Shown here piece by piece: positions 1 through 6,018 of a stretch of 11,579 bases of DNA. The notes under the pieces were generated by a model, which did no database searches, was not told the DNA's origin, and saw only the letters and a list, made by a program, of their open reading frames with translations. Positions within the stretch are counted from its first letter, which is position 1; every line of letters starts with the position of its first letter. The stretch is taken from assembly GCA_946478645.1 (NCBI GenBank), contig CAMLCW010000150.1, forward strand, positions 1 to 11,579, given 5' to 3'. Source of the DNA: an uncultured Variovorax sp. GTDB lineage: Bacteria; Pseudomonadota; Gammaproteobacteria; Burkholderiales; Burkholderiaceae. Both the position numbers and the translations under genes were made by a program.

Positions 1-1029
1 CACGCCGCGCACGCCGGTGAAGCTGATGTGCTTCTGGTGGTGGCGGTCGATCAGGTACTCGTTGGCCCGGTTGCGCACCGGGATGAAGTTCGCATCGACC
101 TCCGCGATGACGCCATGCCCTTCCTTGAACTTTGCGAGTTCGTCGTCGCCGAGCGGCCGCTCGGGGTTCCAGGCGTAGGTGTAGATCCAGCAGTTCTCGT
201 CGTCGATCGGCACCCAGGTGTAGCCGAAGTGCGTCTCGCCGGGCAGGGTCGACGGCGTGGTGCTGTGCGACGGCAGCGCGAACTGCGCGCTGCGCCAGTA
301 GCGCGTGCCGCCGTCGGCGCGGCGCGCGCCGCCCACCACGAAGCCGACCTCATGCTCCAGGATCGAGAACAGCGGCAGCGGGTCTTCGCGGATCCAGCGC
401 AGCCGCTTCTCGTCCGCGGGCGCATCGGGATTGGCGTTCGACGGCACGCCGGGCGCCGGCATGTGCAGGAACGAGAAATGCGAAGTGTCGAGCGCGCCTT
501 CGATCGATTGCGCCCAATTGCATTCCTGCAGCTTCTTGGTCACGTAGCGGTGCGACGGCGGCAGGTCGGCAAACTCGAGCTGGGGCAATTGCGGAAGCTC
601 ACGCTCCCACGGATCCGGCCCCATGTAGGCCCAGACGATGCCGCCGTGCTCGCGCGTGGGGTAGGCCTTCAGCCGCAATGTGTCGTGGTAGCTCGCGCCC
701 GGCGGCACGTTCGGCAGTTCGACCGGACGGCCCTGCAGGTCGAACTTCCAGCCATGGAACACGCAGCGGATCGCGCAGCCCTCGTTGCGGCCGAAGTACA
801 GGTCCGCGCCGCGGTGCGGGCAGCGCGAATCGACGAGCCCGACCACGCCGTCGCTGTTGCGGAAGGCCACCAGCTTCTCGCCCATGAGCGTCACGCGCAT
901 CGGCGCGCCGTCGGGCTCGGGCAGTTCGCGCGAGAGCACCGCGGGCTGCCAGAAGCGGCGGAAGAACTGGCCCATCGGCGTCTCGGCGCCGGTGCGGGTG
1001 AGCAGGTCGTTGTCGGCTGCGCTCAGCAT
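1..1029 (-). CDS. Rieske aromatic ring-hydroxylating oxygenase, alpha subunit (phthalate 4,5-dioxygenase-like), 3' end cut by the window
   Basis: This is the N-terminal 343 codons of a Rieske non-haem iron oxygenase. The family takes electrons from a reductase and hydroxylates or O-demethylates aromatic acids in the cytoplasm. The Rieske [2Fe-2S] motif is complete: C70-P-H72-R, then 16 residues to C89-V-F-H92-GWKFD. The catalytic domain shows N171-x-x-Q174 and D181-T-S-H184-x4-H189, that is the bridging Asp and two iron-binding His. The third, carboxylate ligand of the family should lie beyond the left edge. The N-terminus (early NDLLTRTG, then TPMG and FRRFWQP) fits the phthalate-dioxygenase group, whose members are usually 400-450 residues. 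The ATG at 1029 is fixed by a strong AAGGAGG nine bases upstream. It is the second gene of a minus-strand pair with the isomerase-like gene, 15 nt away. The substrate is unknown. The family assignment is secure; the phthalate-like label is by resemblance only. Confidence 0.93.
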   Translation of the reverse strand, partial: MLSAADNDLLTRTGAETPMGQFFRRFWQPAVLSRELPEPDGAPMRVTLMGEKLVAFRNSDGVVGLVDSRCPHRGADLYFGRNEGCAIRCVFHGWKFDLQGRPVELPNVPPGASYHDTLRLKAYPTREHGGIVWAYMGPDPWERELPQLPQLEFADLPPSHRYVTKKLQECNWAQSIEGALDTSHFSFLHMPAPGVPSNANPDAPADEKRLRWIREDPLPLFSILEHEVGFVVGGARRADGGTRYWRSAQFALPSHSTTPSTLPGETHFGYTWVPIDDENCWIYTYAWNPERPLGDDELAKFKEGHGVIAEVDANFIPVRNRANEYLIDRHHQKHISFTGVRGV

Positions 1030-1038
1030 TATTTCTTT

Positions 1039-1045
1039 CCTCCTT
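1039..1045 (-). promoter_or_regulatory. Shine-Dalgarno of the Rieske oxygenase gene, sharing a base with the upstream stop
   Basis: On the minus strand AAGGAGG lies nine bases before the ATG at 1029. Its first A is the last base of the TGA stop (1047-1045) of the isomerase-like gene. Ribosomes ending the first gene therefore sit on the initiation site of the second, which argues for one transcript and coupled translation. Confidence 0.85.
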
Positions 1046-1854
1046 CAGTTCGTTGCCACGCCGGCTGCGCGAGAGTCGCGGATGCCGTGGCCGGCGGCCC
1101 ATGCGAGCGTGTCGAGCGTGTGGGCCGATGGCGCGTACTCGCAGCCGATCCAGCCTTTCCATCCCATCGCCTCGATGCGTTCGAACAGGTACGGAAAATG
1201 GATCTCGCCCGTGCCGGGTTCGTGGCGCCCGGGCACGCTGCCCACCTGGATGTGGCCGATGTGCGGCCAGGTGGCCTCCAGCCGGTCGGCGATGGCGCCC
1301 TGCTCCATCTGGATGTGGAAGGTGTCGAAGCACAGCTTCACGTTGTCGCGGCCGAGCGCGCGCACCACGTCCACGCCTTCTTCGATGCGGTGGTAGAGAA
1401 AGTCGGGAAAGCGCGCCCTGCAGCAGGGCTCGAGGATCAGCGTGAGCCCGCTCGCGCGAGCCTGGTCGGCGGCCCAGGCGATGTTCTCTTGGAACAGCGC
1501 CATGCAGCGCGCGCGGTCCATGCCGGGCGCGATGTTGCCGGGCATCACGTGGATCATCGGCCCGCCCACCTGCGCCGCATAGTCGATCGCGGTGTGGATG
1601 CTCTGCCTGAACTGCGCCTCCATGCCGGGCAGCGCCGCGTAGCCGCGCTCGCCCGCGTCCCAGTCGAACGGAGAAAGGATCTGCACCAGCTGCAAATCGT
1701 TGGCCTCGAGCCGCGCCGCGATCTCGCGCGCTGGATGCGCATAGGGAAAGGCAACCTCGACGCCCTTGAAGCCCGCCCTCGCGGCGGCCTCGTAGCGTTC
1801 GAGCATCGGGTATTCGGTGAAGAGCCACCGCAGGTTGGGATCGAATCGGAGCAT
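1045..1854 (-). CDS. Hydroxypyruvate isomerase-like TIM-barrel protein (Hyi/OtnI family)
   Basis: A 269-residue protein of the xylose-isomerase-like TIM-barrel superfamily, closest in pattern to hydroxypyruvate isomerase and 2-oxo-tetronate isomerase, which interconvert aldose and ketose forms of small hydroxy-oxo acids using a divalent metal. The N-terminus MLRFDPNLRWLFTEYP matches the family start. Candidate catalytic or metal residues are E142 (LILEP), D177 and H180 (CFDTFHIQ) and E239 (GCEYAP). The tail-half signature with VPGRHEPGTGEI is also present. The usual Asn after the E142 strand is replaced by CC, so specificity may differ. I chose ATG 1854 over the in-frame ATG 1890 because family members begin near this MLRF. 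Neither start has a strong Shine-Dalgarno. It is the first gene of a leftward pair with the Rieske oxygenase and is divergent from lysR. A true hydroxypyruvate substrate is not proven; a role on a sugar-like or ring-derived acid is possible. Confidence 0.88.
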   Translation of the reverse strand: MLRFDPNLRWLFTEYPMLERYEAAARAGFKGVEVAFPYAHPAREIAARLEANDLQLVQILSPFDWDAGERGYAALPGMEAQFRQSIHTAIDYAAQVGGPMIHVMPGNIAPGMDRARCMALFQENIAWAADQARASGLTLILEPCCRARFPDFLYHRIEEGVDVVRALGRDNVKLCFDTFHIQMEQGAIADRLEATWPHIGHIQVGSVPGRHEPGTGEIHFPYLFERIEAMGWKGWIGCEYAPSAHTLDTLAWAAGHGIRDSRAAGVATN

Positions 1855-1909
1855 CGTGTTTCTGTGTCTTCGCAGTCGGGATGGGGTCATCGTAGGTAGC
1901 GCCCATTGC

Positions 1910-1952
1910 TAAGACAAGCTAGACTTTTTTAGCCCTTGTTGAGCTTGTCTTA
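1910..1952. promoter_or_regulatory. Perfect 11-bp inverted repeat, candidate LysR operator
   Basis: TAAGACAAGCT (1910-1920) is repeated in inverse as AGCTTGTCTTA (1942-1952), with a 21-bp AT-rich spacer. The half-sites are 32 bp centre to centre, about three helical turns, so two dimers could bind the same face. The element sits in the 97-bp gap between the divergent isomerase-like and lysR genes, and its right arm reaches the A of the lysR ATG. LysR regulators commonly bind such sites to activate the divergent operon and repress themselves. Binding is inferred. I could not place a convincing -35/-10 pair. Confidence 0.6.
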
Positions 1953-2875
1953 TGAATATCGGAAACGTCACCTTCCGCCAGTTGCGCGCCTTCGTCGCCA
2001 TCGCCGATGCCGGCAGTTTTGCGGCCGCGGCCCGGCGCCTGCATCTCACGCCGTCGGCGCTGAGCCTGCTGATCCGCGACCTCGAAAGGAACATGGGGGT
2101 GCGCCTGTTCGACCGCACCACGCGCGCCACGTCGATGTCGCATGCCGGCGGCGAGTTCTATCCGCTCGCGCGCCAGGTGCTCGACGATCTCTCGCGCGCG
2201 CTCGAGAGCACCCAGGATCTGGAGCAGAAGAAGCGCGGCACGGTGCGCATCGCATGCACGCCGCTCTACGCCGCCACCACGCTGCCTGAAATGATCCACC
2301 GCTACCGGCGCAGGTTTCCGGCCATCGCCGTGTACGTGCTCGACTCGCTCAACCAGCAGGCCACCACGCGGGTGGCCAGCGGCGAAGCCGACCTGGGCAT
2401 AGCGCCGCAGCGCCAGACGCCGCCCGAACTGCTGCAGCAAAGCCTGATGCGCGACCGCATGCGGCTGGTCTGCCGGCCCGACCATCCGCTCGCGGCGCGC
2501 AGCCGGGTGACGTGGACGCAGGCGCTTGCGCATCCGTTCGTGAGCCTCACGCCGGACTTCACGGCCCGCCTGCAGGCGGACCTGTTCAAACACTCGGCGT
2601 CGCTGGCGCTGCATCCCGAGCACGAGGTGTCGTTCATCACCACGGCGCTCGGCATGGTGCGCAGCGGCTTCGGCATCACCGCGCAGCCGAGCCGCGCGCT
2701 GCCGATGCTCGAATCCTTCGGGCTGGTGGCGCGCCCGCTGGTCTCACCGACGGTCGACCGGCACCTGTCGCTCTTCTGTCCGCGCGCGCGGGCGCTGTCG
2801 CCCGCGGCGCAGAGCTTCAGGGATTTTCTGGTGGCCGAGTTGTCGGGGCCCGATGGCGAGCACCCATCGAACTAG
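1952..2875 (+). CDS. LysR-family transcriptional regulator
   Basis: A 307-residue LysR-type regulator of normal family length. Residues about 6-65 are the winged helix-turn-helix: FRQLRAFVAIADAGSFAAAA, then a recognition segment around LTPSALSLLIRDLE, ending in GVRLFDRTTR. Residues about 90-300 form the periplasmic-binding-protein-like effector domain, starting near GTVRIACTPLY. It probably regulates the divergent isomerase/Rieske pair in response to a pathway metabolite, and itself, through the inverted repeat at 1910-1952. The ATG at 1952 is the only start that keeps the full DNA-binding domain. No good Shine-Dalgarno precedes it, which suggests low expression. The gene ends in a CTAG shared with the convergent DUF4148 gene. 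The effector is unknown. Confidence 0.95.
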   Translation: MNIGNVTFRQLRAFVAIADAGSFAAAARRLHLTPSALSLLIRDLERNMGVRLFDRTTRATSMSHAGGEFYPLARQVLDDLSRALESTQDLEQKKRGTVRIACTPLYAATTLPEMIHRYRRRFPAIAVYVLDSLNQQATTRVASGEADLGIAPQRQTPPELLQQSLMRDRMRLVCRPDHPLAARSRVTWTQALAHPFVSLTPDFTARLQADLFKHSASLALHPEHEVSFITTALGMVRSGFGITAQPSRALPMLESFGLVARPLVSPTVDRHLSLFCPRARALSPAAQSFRDFLVAELSGPDGEHPSN

Positions 2876-3288
2876 TCCACCGCCAACGGCGTCGCCCCGG
2901 CAAGCTGCCGCGCATCGTCATCGGCCTGCGACCGCGCGAAGCGCGCCGGGTTCTGCTGCGCATAGGTGAGGCCACTCTCGTCGTGGGCCAGCATGTCGCC
3001 GTCGCGCATGGCGGTGGCAAGCTCGCGTTGGGCCTGCTCGGCCGACTTTCCCTCGGGCGCGGTCCGCGGCGGATAGGCGTAGCGCGCGAGGTTGATCATC
3101 TGCGTGCCGTGCGCGCCATAGAGATCGCCCGACTGGGTGGCCCGGGCGAGCTCGGCCTCGACGTCGGCCCGCGTCGCGGTGCCCACGAACGGCGTGCGGT
3201 TCGCCAGGTTGTCGTCGGCGCTGGAGCTGCCTGCGAAGGCGGCCCCCGTCGCGAGCAATGCACACGCCAGGGTTACAAGATTTTTCAT
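2872..3288 (-). CDS. Secreted DUF4148-domain protein
   Basis: A 138-residue small exported protein of unknown function. Residues 1-19 are a standard Sec signal peptide (MKN, hydrophobic LVTLACALLATGAA, cleavage after AFA), so the mature protein should be periplasmic. The TRADVEAEL segment (39-47) is the typical DUF4148 motif, common in Burkholderiales. A second, diverged copy appears at 82-99 (SAEQAQREL then a GDM), which makes this longer than the usual roughly 100-residue member. The mature part is charged and probably helical. AAGGAG at 3300-3295 lies six bases before the ATG. It is a single gene, convergent with lysR and overlapping it by 4 nt, and divergent from the response-regulator gene. 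No function can be assigned, and the DUF4148 call rests on motif resemblance. Confidence 0.85.
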   Translation of the reverse strand: MKNLVTLACALLATGAAFAGSSSADDNLANRTPFVGTATRADVEAELARATQSGDLYGAHGTQMINLARYAYPPRTAPEGKSAEQAQRELATAMRDGDMLAHDESGLTYAQQNPARFARSQADDDARQLAGATPLAVD

Positions 3289-3321
3289 GATTAGCTCCTT
3301 GCAAAGATTGAAGAACCGGGT

Positions 3322-3342
3322 GCTGCGGCACTGCGCCGCAGC
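3322..3342 (-). other. GC-rich hairpin in the likely leader of the DUF4148 gene
   Basis: GCTGCGGC (3322-3329) and GCCGCAGC (3335-3342) form a perfect 8-bp stem with a 5-nt loop. It lies 33 nt upstream of the DUF4148 start codon, so it would be in its 5' leader if transcription begins further upstream. No run of T follows on either strand, so it is not a classical terminator. It may stabilise the mRNA or affect translation, or it may be chance in GC-rich DNA. Confidence 0.3.
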
Positions 3343-3368
3343 CAGACAAAGGTAGGCCGAAGGCGCGT

Positions 3369-3381
3369 ATGGCGCGTCCGC
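3369..3381 (+). repeat. 13-bp direct repeat, copy 1, in the DUF4148/response-regulator gap
   Basis: ATGGCGCGTCCGC occurs here and again, identically, at 3491-3503, 122 bp downstream. Both copies lie in the 276-bp non-coding gap between two divergent genes. They could be paired binding sites for a regulator, for example the adjacent response regulator, but neither is a clear palindrome. Apart from these copies and the hairpin I see nothing definite in the gap. Confidence 0.4.
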
Positions 3382-3490
3382 ACGCCGGGGGACCGGCGAG
3401 GCGCTTGCGAGGGAGCCAGTGCATTCGCATGGAGGACACCGGCCCGCAGCGAAAGCATTCGAACGGGGGATGTCATCCCTCGTCCTGTGG

Positions 3491-3503
3491 ATGGCGCGTC
3501 CGC
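3491..3503 (+). repeat. 13-bp direct repeat, copy 2, 62 nt before the response-regulator start
   Basis: Identical to 3369-3381 (ATGGCGCGTCCGC). This copy ends 61 bp before the ATG at 3565, a plausible place for an operator controlling the two-component and multi-enzyme genes. The flanks differ between copies, so the repeat is limited to 13 bp. Confidence 0.4.
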
Positions 3504-3555
3504 GGGCCGGACGTTAGCCTTCCCGTGGCGGTTCGATGGTCCTGCTGCTGAACTC

Positions 3556-3560
3556 GGAGG
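3556..3560 (+). promoter_or_regulatory. Shine-Dalgarno deciding the response-regulator start
   Basis: GGAGG lies four bases before the ATG at 3565, somewhat close but clear. It favours this start over the in-frame GTG at 3487, which would add 26 residues ahead of the first beta strand of the receiver domain. Confidence 0.6.
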
Positions 3561-3564
3561 TGCG

Positions 3565-4230
3565 ATGCGTGCCCTGGTCATTGACGACGAGCAGATGATG
3601 CTCGACGGGCTCGACGCATTCCTCCAGGCGTCGATGCCGGAACTGACGCTCGACAAGACGGCCGAGATCGACGCCGCGCTTCGCCTTGCATCGACGGTCG
3701 AGTACGGCTTCGTGGTGCTCGACTGGAACCTGCTCGGAAGCGACGGGCAGCCTGTCGATGCGAGCGCCGTGATCGCGGCGCTGCGGCAGGCCCATCCGAT
3801 GGTGCCGGTGATCGTCGTGTCGGGCGACGAGCGCCGGAACTGGCCACGTCTGCTGATCGAACACGAGTTGTCGGGCTTCGTGCCCAAGTCGGCGCGGGGC
3901 AGCGTGCTGATGGATGCGATCCACGTCGCGCTGCGCGGCGGTATCTACATGCCGTCCAAGGCGCTGCTCGAACGCGCGCACGGTGCCGGCCGCCGCAGCG
4001 CCGCGGCACGGCCGGCGCCCGACCCGCAAGCGCTGTTCCCCGAGCTGACACAGCGCCAGTGCGCGGTGTTCAAGGTCATGATGACGGGCGTCGGCGACAA
4101 GCAGATCGCGCGCGAACTGGGTATTGCCGAATCGACCGTGAAGACGCACGTGAAGGCGATCCTCGCGATCGTCGGCGTGCGCCGCCGGGGCGAAGCCGTT
4201 CACCAGGTCCATGGCGTGCGCCATGCCTGA
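3565..4230 (+). CDS. Response regulator, receiver plus LuxR-type DNA-binding domain (NarL/FixJ family)
   Basis: A 221-residue cytoplasmic transcription factor. The receiver domain (about 1-120) has the acidic pair D7-D8 (ALVIDDE), phospho-acceptor D53 (VVLDWNLLG), the conserved hydroxyl residue S86 (VIVVSGD) and K108 (FVPKSA). All of these are needed for phosphotransfer, so it looks functional. A linker rich in Ala, Arg and Pro (about 140-157) leads to a LuxR/GerE helix-turn-helix (about 158-212): LTQRQCAVFKVMMTG, then KQIARELGIAESTVKTHV. The next gene, a hybrid histidine kinase, overlaps its 3' end, so the two very likely form a cognate pair. The likely targets include the neighbouring operon, but that is inference. 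The start at ATG 3565 is chosen for its GGAGG and because the first beta strand begins immediately. Confidence 0.94.
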   Translation: MRALVIDDEQMMLDGLDAFLQASMPELTLDKTAEIDAALRLASTVEYGFVVLDWNLLGSDGQPVDASAVIAALRQAHPMVPVIVVSGDERRNWPRLLIEHELSGFVPKSARGSVLMDAIHVALRGGIYMPSKALLERAHGAGRRSAAARPAPDPQALFPELTQRQCAVFKVMMTGVGDKQIARELGIAESTVKTHVKAILAIVGVRRRGEAVHQVHGVRHA

Positions 4231-5989
4231 GAACGCGCTGCCGGATGCGCGCTCATCGCAGCTGGAGACCGTGTGCGAGGAGGTCCGGCGCTCACCGTTG
4301 CCGGTGTTCGCGGCCGACGCGCTGCTGGCTTTTCTGCTGTATCGCGCCGGCATTGCCGAAGGCGCGCTCGCATGGCTCGGCATTTCGTCCGCGGTGTCGC
4401 TCGGGCGGGCGGTGGTGGCGCGGCGCCTGCTGCGACGGCAGGCGCATGGCACCGGGCGCGGCTTTCGCACGCTGATGGCGTGGTTCTTTCTGGTGGGGCT
4501 GACCCGCAGCTGGCCGATCGTTGCCGCCTTCGGCCATGCATCGAACGAGTTGCACTACGCCGTGACGATGGTGATGCTGGGCATGGCGGCCGGGGGTGTC
4601 GGCACGGTGGTGGGCGTGGTGCCGCTCTACCTGGCCTGGAGCACGCCGGTCGCGCTCTCGCTGATGTCGGTCTGGCTGCTGCGCGGCAATGTGGAAGGCG
4701 CCTGGATCGCCTTGCTGCTGCTGCTGATGTTCACGCTGCTGACGCTCTATGTGCGCGACTTCGGCCGGATCCTGGGCAAGGAGGTGCGGCTGCGCCAGGC
4801 GCTCGAGGAACAGCGCGACCTGGCGCGTCACGAAGGGCGCCGCGCGGAAGAAGCGGTGGTGGCCCGCACGCGCTTCTTCGAGACCGCGAGCCACGACCTG
4901 CGCCAGCCGCTCGGCGCGCTGCGCTGGTATGGCGACGCTGTCGCGGCGTATGCACGCCAGCTCGAGCACGAGAAGCTGCTCGACGTGGCGGCCGGCATCG
5001 AGCGCGCGCTCGACCGCATCCAGCCGCTGGTGAGCAAGTACCTCGACATCGCACGGCTGGACGCCGACAGCGTGCCGGTCGTGCTGCAGCCCGTGGCCCT
5101 GCCCGTGCTGCTGGCGCGGGTCTGCGAAGCCTTTGCGCACGAGGCCGGCGAGCGCGGCCTCGACCTGCAGTTGCGCATCGAAGGGCCCGCGGCATCGATG
5201 CTCGCGATGAGCGACGAAAGCCTGCTGCGCAGCATTCTCGACAACCTTGCAGGCAACGCGATCAAGTTCACACCCGAGGGGCATGTCGAGCTGGCGGCCA
5301 GCCTGGTGCACGGTGGATCGCGCGTGCGCATTGCCGTGAGCGACACCGGCATCGGCATTCCCGAGCCCGACCGCGAAGCGGTGTTCGAAGACTTCCGCCA
5401 GCTCGCGAACCCCGGGCGCACGGGTGGCCAGGGCGTGGGTCTGGGCCTGGCCATCGCGCGCCGGCAGGCCCGGCTTCTGCGCTGCGAGCTGCAGATCGCG
5501 GCGCGCGAGCCCCAGGGCACCACATTCTTCTTCGAGCTGCCGGTGCTGCAGCCGGGCACCACGCCCGTTGCCATGGCCGGAGCGCCCTCGCCTGCAGCGA
5601 CGTTGCCGATGCATCGGCTGCGCGTGCTCGTGATCGACGACGAGACCGAAGTGCGGCTGTCGCTGCGCAGCCTGCTGGAGGCGACGGGCATCGCGGTCGA
5701 GACCGCCTCCAACCTGTACGAGGCACGCCGCCTGCTCGACGCGGGCTATGGCGCGACGGTGCTCGTGGTCGACTACCGCCTGCACGGAGAGATCGACGGC
5801 GTGCGCCTGGTGCAGCTGCTGGCCGAAGCGGGCCATCCGATCCCCGCGCTCATGGTCACCGGCGAGACCGCGCCTTCGCGGCTCGCACGCCTTGCATCGG
5901 CCGGATGGCCGCTGTTGCACAAGCCGGTGGGCAGCGCCGCCTTGATCGCCGCGATGCTCGATCTGGTCGGGCCCGAGGCGAAGGCCTGA
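4211..5989 (+). CDS. Membrane-bound hybrid sensor histidine kinase with C-terminal receiver
   Basis: A 592-residue sensor kinase. About six hydrophobic segments (roughly 30-46, 51-70, 87-107, 114-134, 136-157, 163-181) have short loops and no sizeable periplasmic domain, so the signal is probably sensed in or at the membrane. A charged, probably coiled-coil stretch (188-218) leads to the dimerisation domain with phospho-acceptor H228 in ASHDLRQPL. The ATPase domain has N345/N349 (DNLAGNAIKF), D378 (SDTGIGIP) and GVGLGLAIA at 408-416. A receiver domain (about 470-590) keeps D476-D477, D521 (VVDYRL) and K571 (HKPVG). All catalytic residues are present. It overlaps the response-regulator gene by 20 nt, or by 8 nt if the ATG at 4223 is used, which implies translational coupling. 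The multi-enzyme gene follows after 29 nt. The SHDLRQPL group often pairs with LuxR-type regulators, as here. The signal is unknown. Confidence 0.95.
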   Translation: MACAMPENALPDARSSQLETVCEEVRRSPLPVFAADALLAFLLYRAGIAEGALAWLGISSAVSLGRAVVARRLLRRQAHGTGRGFRTLMAWFFLVGLTRSWPIVAAFGHASNELHYAVTMVMLGMAAGGVGTVVGVVPLYLAWSTPVALSLMSVWLLRGNVEGAWIALLLLLMFTLLTLYVRDFGRILGKEVRLRQALEEQRDLARHEGRRAEEAVVARTRFFETASHDLRQPLGALRWYGDAVAAYARQLEHEKLLDVAAGIERALDRIQPLVSKYLDIARLDADSVPVVLQPVALPVLLARVCEAFAHEAGERGLDLQLRIEGPAASMLAMSDESLLRSILDNLAGNAIKFTPEGHVELAASLVHGGSRVRIAVSDTGIGIPEPDREAVFEDFRQLANPGRTGGQGVGLGLAIARRQARLLRCELQIAAREPQGTTFFFELPVLQPGTTPVAMAGAPSPAATLPMHRLRVLVIDDETEVRLSLRSLLEATGIAVETASNLYEARRLLDAGYGATVLVVDYRLHGEIDGVRLVQLLAEAGHPIPALMVTGETAPSRLARLASAGWPLLHKPVGSAALIAAMLDLVGPEAKA

Positions 5990-6006
5990 ATGGACATCTC
6001 AGCGCG

Positions 6007-6012
6007 AAAGGA
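6007..6012 (+). promoter_or_regulatory. Shine-Dalgarno of the giant fusion gene
   Basis: AAAGGA lies six bases before the ATG at 6019 and fixes the start of the giant gene. The 29-nt gap after the kinase stop contains no visible terminator or promoter, so read-through from the regulator/kinase pair is likely. Confidence 0.6.
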
Positions 6013-6018
6013 TCGACC

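Noticed and set aside
1855..1890. Upstream in-frame ATG at 1890 for the isomerase-like gene
   Set aside because: It would add 12 basic residues not typical of the family, and it has no better ribosome site than the ATG at 1854.
28..1899. Plus-strand open frame of 623 codons
   Set aside because: It lies opposite the Rieske and isomerase-like genes. Its translation is Arg/Ala/His/Val-rich with no family motif, while the opposite strand has full catalytic motifs.
1855..1951. Sigma70-type promoters in the divergent gap
   Set aside because: AT-rich stretches exist, but I found no -35/-10 pair with acceptable sequence and spacing on either strand, so none is annotated.
2512..3294. Plus-strand open frame of 260 codons across the lysR end and the DUF4148 gene
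   Set aside because: It overlaps two supported genes in other frames or strands and has low-complexity Arg/Gly/Ala composition.
3487..3564. In-frame GTG start at 3487 for the response regulator
   Set aside because: The extra 26 residues precede the receiver's first strand and match nothing, and the GGAGG at 3556 supports the ATG at 3565.
4292..5920. Minus-strand open frame of 542 codons
   Set aside because: It is opposite the histidine kinase, whose frame holds all H, N, G and receiver motifs. The antisense product is Gln/His/Arg-rich without motifs.
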